A stretch of 64,000 bases of DNA from Volvox africanus (taxonomy: Eukaryota; Chlorophyta; Chlorophyceae; Chlamydomonadales; Volvocaceae): NCBI GenBank assembly GCA_030268105.1, contig BSDZ01000078.1, positions 2,345,001 to 2,409,000 on the forward strand, given 5' to 3'. Shown here in pieces: positions 20,596 to 33,000 of this stretch (the stretch's first letter is position 1; each line of letters opens with the position of its first letter). A model generated the notes under the pieces. It ran no database searches, was not told where the DNA came from, and saw nothing but the letters and a program-made list of their open reading frames with translations. The translations under genes and the position numbers were made by a program.

Positions 20596-21029
20596 ATGGC
20601 GAGTTCCAGCGACGAACCACGAGGACCGCTAGATACTTTTGCCGAAGACCTAGGCCGCGCCGTTTTGGACGCCGCCGCTTCCGGTTTGTAATTGTTTAAT
20701 TGCTTTTACTTAGATTGCTGCACTTGTTGTGTAAGTGTACGCTCTGAGTCGCAGGTAATCTCAGTGCACCGGCATTGCTTGCTGCGGCGACTGAGACCGG
20801 CTTTCGTCCGGACCAGTTGGCGACTCTCATTGCCCAAACTACAGAGATCAGGACTCAACTGGGCAAGTACTTGCTGAGTTTACTGAATCTTCTCAAGAGT
20901 ACTGTCGGTAGGCTCACCGAATCGCTTTGTACTCTTGCCTTTGCGATAGAAGTCGGCTTCTATTACGCAAACCTAGGGTATCGTTTCGTGCTCCATGTCC
21001 GCGGAACACGACAATACGCCGCACACTAG
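20596..21029 (+). CDS. ORF0 of C (inferred spliced leader ORF)
   Basis: Exon 1 is 20596-20683, the intron 20684-20754 (GTTTGT to GTCGCAG) and exon 2 20755-21029. Length, phase-1 junction and 35-nt overlap with gag (ATG 20995) are as in B. Only scattered substitutions are present and the spliced frame is fully open. See element B for the description of the product. Confidence 0.58.
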
Positions 21030-24000
21030 CCTAGCTAGCCAACCCGATTTTGTTGTGGCTCCTAGAGCACCGGATAGAGGTCTTGAGGCTGTTGGCGCGC
21101 GAGCCACTCAAGAGCCCCTTTTCCTTCAGACCCCTGCTCACTTAATTGTGCCGCATTCAGCAGTGAACACGAATATGGACAACACTGCTGGAACAAGGGT
21201 TCTGCCATTACCTCAAGCTCGAGGGCATGATGACATCCCTGAGGTGATGAGATTGTCGATTCCCGTGTTGTGCCACGGTTCGTTTCCCGCCGATGCGTAG
21301 GTCAATGTGACGCTACGAGGCGAAGTGCTGTCTTGATGAATGCATGATGACCATGAATGAACTTGCATGCATATAAATGTATTTGCATACATTTGCATAT
21401 GATTAGCATGTAAATGCTATGCATTGCGACACATCGCATCACCACTGATACGCCTAACATATGCAATGCTCCGAGAAGCACAGGCGCGCGGCATGCGCAT
21501 GTCATGTACTGTTAAGTAATATTATTTGCTATAATATTACATTGTTGCGGCATGCTTTGTGAGCACCGCACTAGTCGCGATGAATGACTTGCAACCGAAT
21601 ATTGCTATTCGGACCCTTGCATCATGCGAATGCCGGAAAGGCTTATTGGTTGTTATACGTGGATATAGCAGATACGCAGTAGGGTTTTCCGCACTTAGGG
21701 TTGGCTTCCTAGTGTGGATTGTACGGCGTAGAGATATCGCGAGTATAACAGATGCGAGGACGGCTAAGTAGAGCGGACTAAACATGCTCATGGAACACTC
21801 GTGTGTTCAACTCAACTATTGCTAGTTGCTCTATTATCTTAGCCCGAGCTAAGCCTGAACTTCGCTAATCAACGCCGCGTGATGAACGCTTGCTTCCGGC
21901 GCTGACGGCGATCGCGTCCCTTCATTGCTTCGTTGATATATGATTGTAAGTTATATCTCTCCTTGCTCTGAAGTCTTCCGCTGTCTCTGTTTGCTCTCGA
22001 TTGCCTTGCTGTACTTGCAAGTGCTTGTGCATGGGTATTGAAAGTCCCCAGACGTGCAGATACCTATGAGCAAACTTGAAGGAGAGGTACAACAATTTGG
22101 TATCGAGACAGGTTCGTTGCCTGACTGTCTCTCTCTGTAAGTTCTCGCTGTGGTGAGTGTCGATGATCGACGATGTAGCCCACGATTGCTGAAGGACTTG
22201 ACTGCGTTGTGTTAGACGCCGCTGCTTCCGAATTCTGATTGCTTTTGTCCCTTTATAGTTTACTGCAATTGTGGTGTGAGCCTTCGCTCTGAGTTGCAGA
22301 TAAAACTAGTGGCCCGGCATTGCTCGCGGTCACTCCTGGTTACAACTTGCATTCTAATCAGCTGGAGGCTTTGATCGCACGGACTACAGGGATCAACCGA
22401 GTACGTATCTGCCATACTTACTTGAAGTCTGCAAGAGTATCGTCGGTGCGCTGACCGAATTGCTTGTACTCCTGTGCCGGATTCATGTGAATCGCTTGTA
22501 CACTTGCTTTGGAATTGTGTGCATCACTTATTGTCACGCAATTCGAACGTGTTGGTCAGTGTTCCATGATGGCAGAACGTGACATTCGTAGGCTTGGCAT
22601 GTCAACCCGAGCCGGGTGCCATTCCTAGAATGTTTGATAGAGATCCTGAGACTATTGACATGATTGCTGCTCAAGATTCTCTTGTGTTTCAGGCCCCTAT
22701 CCATCTTACTACGCCACGCTCGGCAGCCATGACGGTTACAGATGGAACTGCTGATCAACGGGGTCTGCTGTCACCTCAAATGCAAGACCGCGTCGACGGT
22801 AATGAGGTGAAGAGGTTTATTATCCCTGCACCGAAATTGCTTATCTCACATGATGTGAATGTTGGGCGTGACACCGCAATTGCAACTCGTACCTATCTAC
22901 GTGATGTTAGGAAGTACCTGCAGATGTGCCGTGGTGTGAACATGACGCCATGCGATGTCTCTTCGTCAGAGGTTTCCTTTGAAGGTGTGACGAAGACATG
23001 GTAAGACCAATGGGCCACTGCACGGGAAAACGTCACGTTGGGTGAGTTGATTGCCGCCTTGCTTGCACGCCTTACCCCAGAAGATTAGCCACGTGATATG
23101 AAGGCACGCCGTACATTAGCCTCGGGCTTGTATAGCATGCGCTCTAATGAAATGGTACCTGCGTATCAATCACGTTCTGAGGCTCTTTGTATCTTCTGGT
23201 TTCAGTGAGATCTGTCGTGGTCTTTTGCTTGACAATGTGCCACTGACTTGATAGGGATAAGAGTCCAGCCGCAAGTGGACTTGATGCCATTTGTCCTGAG
23301 AGCTGAGATGTGTATCTTAGTTGGACAAAATGCTTTGAAAGCTGTGCCTCATGTGTCTGCCATGCAAATGCAGGACCTATGACTGGCAAAATGGGAGTGC
23401 ATGCAATCCGAGCTTGTGCGTCGGAGGATGGTCACTCTTTGCTGGAGATGTGCAGTGGATTACCTCACGAAGGGGTGTCTGTTGTTGCAGCCTTTGGCCA
23501 TACGGCTAAGGTAGGGGATTGCCGGATTGATGCGGAGTTGTCTCCACCCGGGAATGCTGAACAAACGTGTTGTCAATGGTCGTTCGTACGATCAGCCATG
23601 AAGGCATTGTTGCTCTTGGTCCTTGAGGACGTATCATGGCTATGTTCATCCCCTCATCTCTATGTGAGCTGTTCGTACAGCTTATTTTGTACAGGAGTAG
23701 ACGTCAATGTACGGACACCGCTGCATGTGTTTTATTCCCTGCCTATAGTCAGCGCGCGGCTGAGGCTCTGCTAAAGGGTATGCAGTGTGTCACCTGGTTC
23801 ACACCAGGCACCATGCTGTTTGATGGTGTTAATATGGAGGGAGTGTCAGCTCTGTTGCTGAACTGCCCTATGCTACTGACGTCTTGTATGAAACTCCTGC
23901 TGTGGGTTCTGCCGATTGCTTTGAACCCATCCTGGGATTGCTGCTGTTGTCCGCAAATTGATTACTACAAGTGCAGCATCGTTACCTGCAGGGCAGTTGC

Positions 24001-27000
24001 CAACAGGTATTCGGATCCCAGTAATCCACGTCGGTCTTGCTGACCGTATTCTGAAGGCACATGCATGTTGGTGCCATGGACGACTTCACCTACTCGGCAG
24101 GGTGAATGCAGTGGAGTCGCTCTCCACAGTCGTCGGATTGTGCACAGGTTACTCTTGCGGATGGAGTAAAAGTCCCATCGTTGGGCAGAATCACCCTTCG
24201 CCTATCGTTAGGCCCTTTGGTTGTTGTGACCCGAGTGTACGCACTGCAGGGTTCTGCAGAGACTGCACCGTACCTGAAGGGGTCTTTGACATCCTGTCGT
24301 ACCTCGCGCGCTCCGGACGAAGTCCTTAACCCTTGATGTAGGCCAAGGGGGACTCGGGTCGGAGGGTACCAGGTGTCACACCAAAGAAGGGCAAAACTGA
24401 GGCGGTGCCTATGGTTACGCTGCGCCTACATTGGCCACGCGAATGAAAACCGAAGCCACGGAGTCATGAACCGTATGGGCTTTTGAGGCATTAGGTGGAA
24501 TGATGTGCCACCACCGCGCAGATTTTGTGGATTCTGGGGTCGAAGCCTTGATGCAAAATGCATACGGATGTCTCGTGATATCCCTGCGCTTCCACCTTGT
24601 CCTGTTGTTTGCACAATCCCTCTGTTCTCTGAAGCGCTCCCAAGTGTAAGGTTGAGCAGCAGTAAGAGACAGAAATGCTACAAAGGATATGATTGTTGCC
24701 CCACACATCCTCCTACTCTGCACCGATAATACTTGTCGGTATGCTGAGCATGTGTACTGCCTACCGGGCTTGAATGCGAATGATGTTGTAATCGCGATCC
24801 TTTGTATCCTTTGATAACCTGTTCAATACGCTGAATGTTCAGCTTATGTCTCCTCAATTGACTTGCAACAGGGCTGCAATCAGACTGGCATCGCTGCCTC
24901 TGATATTTCGAAAATCGCTTTTCGAAATCCCTTTGGTCAATTTGGGTGTACGGCCGTGTTGCTTGGGATTTGACTTATGCCCACGACACTTAAAGCGGAT
25001 GTGAACTGCATGCTCAGGCCGTTTGTCGACAGGTTTAGTTGTATGGATGACATCTTGGTTCATCCCAAACGCACGATGGAGCATCTGTGGCTCATGTTTT
25101 GATGTGACGAGGCAAAAGCAATCGTTTGCTAAACGCGCCAAATGTTTGGGCGTAGCCTCAGGTGGAGTATTTCGGTCACATTGTATCGGCCGCCAATGTG
25201 AAAAGGGATTCACGGAAGGTCACCGTGGTTCATGTTTTGGCCCGTGCCTCAGAACCTCTCGGGACTGCGTAGTTCCCAGGCTTGACCAAGTATTTCCGGA
25301 AGCCCATTGAAAATTACTCCATCCTTATGACTTGTGAACTTGACCCGCAAGGGATGTTCGTTTTGTTTGAGTCATCGAAGTGCCGACGGGCATTCGACGA
25401 GCTCAATCGAACCGTCACTGATTATATTATCCTTACAATGCCCGATTACTCGTTGCTTTTCCATGTGGAGGTTGTTGTTGATACCTCAGTTAATGAAAGC
25501 GACGCTAGGCAGCGAGGACGCTGCATGCGGGAGGGGGGATAATTGTTGTGCCACGGTTCGTTTCCCGCCGATGCGTAGGTCAATGTGACGCTACGAGGCG
25601 AAGTGCTGTCTTGATGAATGCATGATGACCATGAATGAACTTGCATGCATATAAATGTATTTGCATACATTTGCATATGATTAGCATGTAAATGCTATGC
25701 ATTGCGACACATCGCATCACCACTGATACGCCTAACATATGCAATGCTCCGAGAAGCACAGGCGCGCGGCATGCTCATGTCATGTACTGTTAAGTAATAT
25801 TATTTGCTATAATATTACATTGTTGCGGCATGCTTTGTGAGCACCGCACTAGTCGCGATGAATGACTTGCAACCGAATATTGCTATTCGGACCCTTGCAT
25901 CATGCGAATGCCGGAAAGGCTTATTGGTTGTTATACGTGGATATAGCAGATACGCAGTAGGGTTTTCCGCACTTAGGGTTGGCTTCCTAGTGTGGATTGT
26001 ACGGCGTAGAGATATCACGAGTATAACAGATGCGAGGACGGCTAAGTAGAGCGGACTAAACATGCTCATGGAACACTCGTGTGTTCAACTCAACTATTGC
26101 TAGTTGCTCTATTATCTTAGCCCGAGCTAAGCCTGAACTTCGCTAATCAACGCCGCGTGATGAACGCTTGCTTCCGGCGCTGACGGCAATCGCGTCCCTT
26201 CATTGCTTCGTTGATATATGATTGTAAGTTATATCTCTCCTTGCTCTGAAGTCTTCCGCTGTCTCTGTGTTGTACCTCTCGTTCGCGTTTGCTCATAAGT
26301 ATCTGCACGTCTGGAGACTATCGACACCGATGCGCGAGCACTTGCAAGTACAGCAAGGCAAGCGAGAGCAAACAGAGACAGCGGAAGACTTCAAGACGAA
26401 GAGAGATATAACTTACGGTCTTACAGATAGGAATGATGCAATGGACGAAATCGCCGTCAGCGCCGGAAGCGAGCAATCATCACGCGGCGGTGATTAGCGA
26501 AGTTCAGGCTTAGCTCGGGCTAAGTAGAATATTGTATAGCAATAGTAATATAGAACACACAAGTGTTCTCCGGTATCGAATGTCTCGTCTAGCTTAGCCG
26601 TCCTCGCATCTGTTATACTCGCAGCATCGCAATGCCGTACGATTCACATCAGGAGGCCGATCCTAGATGTGACAACCCTACTGCGTATAGGCGATGTCTA
26701 CGTATAACAACGTATAAGCCTTTCCGGCATTCGCATGATGCAAGGGTCCGGATAACGATATCCGGTTGCAAGGCATGTATCGCGACGAGTGCGGCGCTCT
26801 CAACGTGTGCTGTAATGAAGTAATATTATATCAGATAATATTACTTATCGTTTCGTAGCACGAGCATAATGCGCACTTCAATGATTCGGTATTTCATGCA
26901 TGCTAGGCGGATTTGCCATGATGCGATGTCACGATGGATAATGACAACATGCCAGATGCATATATAAATGTATGCGAATATATTTATATCATGCAGATCC

Positions 27001-30000
27001 ATTCATATGTAATGCGTTCATCACAAAAGCACTTCACCTAGTAGGATCGCGTCGACCTACGCGTCGGCGGGAAATGAACCGTAGCACAACAATTATCCCC
27101 CCTCCCGTATGCAGCGTCCTCGCTGCATCATACAGCATCGACTGCAGGGGTCATTGGGCTTGCGTGGCACGTTTGCGGGCTTCTTCGAGCAGGGGTTTCA
27201 TGTCCTGTGAGAAGTTGCGTGCCGGTTCCCATGAGTTGTGCTCGTCGGTATACCCTGTCCACTTAACCAAGTACTCGTGTACTGTTCGCTTACGTCGGTG
27301 TCGGCCCACACGACGCGCACGATAATCTAACACCCGCTCCACATCGTAAAACTTCTGTTTACCAGCGATCCAGGTCTCGGGAACTGGTTCAATCGCTGCG
27401 GGGGCGTTAGAAGGCTCAGGGACGGGTTCCGTACCACGATACGGACGAACAAGCGATACGTGAAACGTGGGGTGAATGGTCATGTCAGCGGGCAATGCAA
27501 GCTCCACAGCCACATTCCCAACCATGCGCATGACAGGATACGGACCAATCCAGCGGGGTAAAAGTTTTCGGGATCCGTCGGCCAAGGAACGCAAGTTCTT
27601 GGTGCTTAGCAACACGAGTTGCCCTTCCGAAAACGTCACATCCTGCTTAGATTTGTTATAGTATTCCGTCGTTCGTTGCTGCGCCGCGTCCAAACACGAC
27701 TTCGCGTCTGTGATTCGGGACATAAAAGACTTGGCAAAAAGTTTAGCAGCAGGCACGTTCACTTCCAACTCACGCCACACGGGTAGCGCGGGATGAAACC
27801 CGTAGTTAAGAAAGAACGGACTTTTGCCTGTAGAGCGATTAACAGCATTGTTAAGCGCGAATTCTGCCGCAGTCAAATACGTATCCCAAACGAGTGGTGT
27901 GCGACCCGCATAATTGCGCAACATATCACCCAACGTGCGGTTTGTGCGTTCGGTTTGACCATCAGTCTGCGGGTGATACGCCGTGCTCAGGTTGACGCGC
28001 ATGCCAACTAGTTTGCAGAGCGCTTCCCAAAACTTAGACGTGAACTGTCCACCGCGGTCCGAGATCACATTTTTGGGAATCCCGTGTAACCGAACCACAT
28101 TATCGAAAAACAAACGTGCGGTTTGCTCAGCCGTGCAGGATGACGTGCATGGTGCTAGGTGAACCATCTTAGTCAGACGATCGACCATTACGAACACCGC
28201 ATCGTATCCCCCCTCAGTTTTGGGCAGCGCGACTACGAAGTCCATGGAAACACTTTCCCAAGGCGCATCCGGGACAGGCAACGGTTGCAACAACCCATGG
28301 CCCTTACCGGACAAAGCCTTATTGCGCTGGCACAGACTGCATGTCTGGACGAAGTTCGCCGCATCCTTAGCCAAACGAGGCCACCAAAAGGAACGTTGCA
28401 CCAAGTCGATCAATCGCTTGCTACCAGGGTGTCCTGCTAACGGGTCCTCGTGGAACCGCGCAAGGATGTCGTAACGTAGCGCGTCGTCGTTCGGAACGAC
28501 GATTTGCGTAGCTGCACCCTCCGTCCGTAGCCAAAGGCCATTCTGCTTGCGAAGGTTTTCTACATTAGCCGGGTCCGCGAACCAGGCGTCTGCGTTGTAG
28601 GCAACCTTCAACCGCTCCGCGAGGTCCGTTGCGATCGGTACCTCCTCGCTACGCGGCCGCACGACGGGCGCTGCCAAAATTGCAGCGTGTAGCGACGGAT
28701 GTCGACTGAGAGCATCGGCAATATTCAATTTACCAGAAATATACTCCCAGGTGCAGTTGAACCTAGCTAGATATTCCATCCACCTAGCTTGACGGCGGTT
28801 CAACGTCGGGACGCTTTGCAAAAACGTTAGGGGCTTGTGGTCAGTCTTTAAAGTAAACGGGCGTCCCTCGAGGTAACAGCGCCATTCCTTTAAAGCATGC
28901 AGCACGGCCAGAAGCTCCTGTTCCCCGGTGGTGTAGCGAATTTCCGCACCAGAAAACTTCTTACTCGTGAAGGCGATCGGTCGCCCTTCCTGTAACAATA
29001 CAGCGCCGCTTCCAAATATTGAGGCATCAGACACTACCTCAACACGAAATGGCAACGAGTAATCAGGGAATGCAAGGGTGACATCTTCGGCAATAATTCG
29101 TTTGAGCTCTTCGAATGCCCGCTGGCATTGCGACGTCCACGACTCGAGCGAAACGAAAACGCCTTTGCGAGTTAAGTTAGTAAGCGGGGCCGCAATGATG
29201 GAATATTTTTCAATGAACTTTCGGAAATAATTGGTCAAGCCAAGGAACTTACGCAGCTCCGTGAGGTTCTGAGGCGCGGGCCAATCACGAACCACGGCGA
29301 CCTTCCGCGGGTCCATCTTCACACCGGTGGCCGACACAATGTGGCCCAAATATTCCACCTGAGGCTGCGCCCAAAAGCATTTGGCGCGTTTAGCAAACAA
29401 TTGCTCCCGCCTCATAACGTCGAGCACGAGCCGCAGATGCTCCAAGTGCTCCTCGCGCGTCTTAGAATATACCAAGATGTCATCCAGGTAGCAAACAACG
29501 AACCTGTCGATAAACGGCCTAAACATTCGGTCCATCACCGCCTGAAACGTCGCAGGGGCATTAGTCAAACCAAAGGATAGGACCGTATACTCGAAGTGAC
29601 CGAAGGGCGTCCGAAAAGCGGTTTTCGGAATATCAGAGGCAGCGATGCGAATCTGATTATAGCCCTGTTGCAAATCAATCGAGGAAAAATAAGCTGAGCC
29701 CTTCAGCTTATCCAACAGGTCGTCAACGCGTGGCAAAGGGTAGCGATTTTTTACCGTATTCGCATTTAACCCCCGGTAATCAATGCACATGCGCAAAGTC
29801 CCATCCTTCTTACCGACAAATAAAATCGGTGCAGAATACGGGGATGTGCTGGGGCGTATCATACCCTTCGCGAGCAAATCCGTCACCTGGCGCTTCACCT
29901 CGTCCAGTTCCAATGGACTCAACCTGTACATTGGCCGGGCCGTAGGCTGCGCTCCAGGCATGAGAGGGATTGTGTGATCAACAGGACGCATAGGTGGTAG

Positions 30001-33000
30001 GCCGGGGATATCTTTAAAGACGTCCTCATACTGCGACAGTAGGGCCTCAACCTCAGGATCCGCAGAAATCTGCGCGGTGGTGACACAACAGCTCACCCGC
30101 GGCCTTAAAAGCAGTCCGTGGGCACCCTTCCGTAACAAACGGACGGCCTCCTTACGCCCGACTAGCTCTGGTTCGATTCGCGCGGCCATTGCGGTCACAG
30201 CGAAATTAACCATAGGCACCGCCTCAGTTTCGCCCTCCTTTGGTGTGACATGTTCGAACGACAGGAAAGGTAACTTAATCGACAGAGTACCCTTGCACAT
30301 ATGCAGGGTTGCGGTCTCCATGTCGATGCGCGCGCGGTACTGTCGTAATGTCGACGACCCCATTCTGTACGGTGCAGTCTCTGCTAAGCCCTGCAACACG
30401 TACGGACGGGTCACAACACGCAAAGGGCCTACCGATAGGCTAAGGGTAATCCTGCCCACGATGGGATGCTTACCCCCGTCAGCAAGGGTAACCTGTGGAC
30501 AATCAGACGACTCTGGGGACAACCCCAGCGCGTTCACCTCTGCGACAGAGATGAAGTCGTCGCTGGCACCGGTGTCAACAAGTGCCGTCAGAGTACGGCC
30601 ATTCAAACCGATCTGAACCACAGGGACACGGTTATCTACGAGCGACTGCCCAGCAGACAACGTCAGTGCACTTAAGGCGGGTCCGTAACCAACGGCACCC
30701 CCATCAGGAGCTTCGTACCAAACGTCAACCGAGTAGGATGTGCTTGGCCACGGAGCCAGCATACCCTCCCGATCCACACCATTAAACAAAACGGTGCCCG
30801 GCACGAACCGGTGGACATGCCGCATACCCCTTAGCGATGCCTCTGCCTTGCGCCGACAGAAAGCAGGGAGTAAAACACATGCGGCAGTGCCTGGATATTG
30901 ACGCCTACACCTCCTGTATATGGCCAACTGTTCCGACATCTCACGCAGAGACGAGGGGATGAACAAAACCACGTGGTTGGACAGATCGATAGACGACAGG
31001 GGACGGCGAGGTGTAAACAAATTACACAACGGATCGAAGCAGAGAAGTCCCGTGCGTCCGTCAAGCGTGATACGTCGCGCAATGACTCGCTCGATGTGTC
31101 CAAGTACACAAGGCAACAATGCCTTAACGGCTGGCCGTAAGGATGACCACCGACCACGCGTTAGTTCAGAAAACCCAGGTAGAGCCCCCTCCGCAGGAAC
31201 CCGGGCAAGCCCCTATTTCGGCTGAGGTACAAACGGCGGCATTAGAGGGCAATCCTTCGTAGAATGGCTCTCCGCACACCGTAGACAAACGTTGGCCAAT
31301 TTTCGACGCTCGAATTCGGAACGATTGCAATTCCATTTTGGCATAAATGTGTCGTCCGTACGAGTACGCTTCGCGTTGGGGTCGGAACGCTGTGCGGCTG
31401 CCGACGACGGCGCACCACCACGCTTCCTGTTCCTAGCTGGGTCCGAGCTCGGACCTGCTCCTCCTGTACCACGGACACCCGAGCTAGCGCCCCCGCGCGC
31501 CCTGCGTTGCCCGTTGCTGCGTCGCGTCGCGGCAGTAGGCGTGGGGCGGGTCGCGCCGAGGTTCTGGTCGAGAGCTACAGCTTCCCCAAGCGGATCCTGC
31601 ACTTGCACAGCATTTGCACGAGGGGCAGACTTGACTTCTTCCTCGCCGGCAAGGAGTCGTATCTCCGCGCCCTTAGCAAAAGCGACCAACGCGTCATACG
31701 ACTTGATCTGCGCTCCAACCAAGTCAGTGGCGCACCATTTAGCCCAAAGATTCGTTAGGCCTCGCCTAAACCAAAAGACACGCTCAGATTCGGTGAGGTC
31801 AGCAATGGGAGTCACAAGTGCTTCGAAGCGTGACTGGTACGCAGGTACATTTTCATCCCGACGCATGTGGTAGCTACCGGCTGCCAAAGCGTTACGAGCT
31901 TCCACATCGCGTGCTTGAACCTCAGTAGCGAATCGTGCGAGCAAAGCGGCGACCAACTCGTCAAAAGTATAGCTGCCCCGGGCGTTGGTCCAATTGCGAT
32001 ACCAGTCCTTCGCTGCGCCCTCGAGGGTGTTACCAACGAAGAGACACCTGATACCGTCATTATCGCCACCATGAACAGCCTGGAGGTACTTTTTAGCGTC
32101 ACGCACGTACGCACGAGTTGCATCGGCTATGCTATGCCCTGGTGTCTTGTCGGTCAGCGATATATTGAGCCTAGGAACGGGAATCGACAATCTCATCACC
32201 TCAGGGATGTCATCATGCCCTCGAGCTTGAGGTAATGGCAGAACCCTTGGTCCAGCAGTGTTGTCCATATTAGTGTTCACTGCTGAATGCGGCACAATTA
32301 AGTGAGCAGGGGTCTGAAGGAAAAGGGGATCTTGAGTGGCTCGCGTGCCAACAGTCTCAAGACCTCTATCCTGTGCTCTAGCAGCCACAACAAAATCGGG
32401 TTGGCTAGCTAGGCTAGTGTGCGGCGTATCGTCGTGTTCCGCGGACATGAAGCACGAAACGATACCCTAGGTTTGCGTAATAGAAGCCGACTTCTATCGC
32501 AAAAGCAAGAGTACAAAGCGATTCGGTGAGCCTACCGACAGTACTCTTGAGAAGATTCAGTAAACTCAGCAAGTACTTGCCCAGCTGAGTCCTGATCTCC
32601 GTAGTTTGGGCAATGAGAGTCGCCAACTGGTCCGGACGAAAACCGGTCTCAGTCGCCGCGGCAAGCAATGCCGGTGCACTGAGATTACCTGCGACTCAGA
32701 GCGTACACTTACACAACAAGTGCAGCAATCTAAGCAAAAGCAATTAAACAATTACAAACCGGAAGCGGCGGCGTCCAAAATGGCGCGGCCTAGGTCTTCG
32801 GCAAAAGTATCTAGCGGTCCTCGTGGTTCATCGCTGGAACTCGCCATAGAAAGAACCTACTTCCGATTAGACAAAGAGAGACAGTTAGGCAACGAACCTG
32901 TCTCGATACCAAATTGTTGTACCTCTCGTTCGCGTTTGCTCATAAGTATCTGCACGTCTGGAGACTATCGACACCGATGCGCGAGCACTTGCAAGTACAG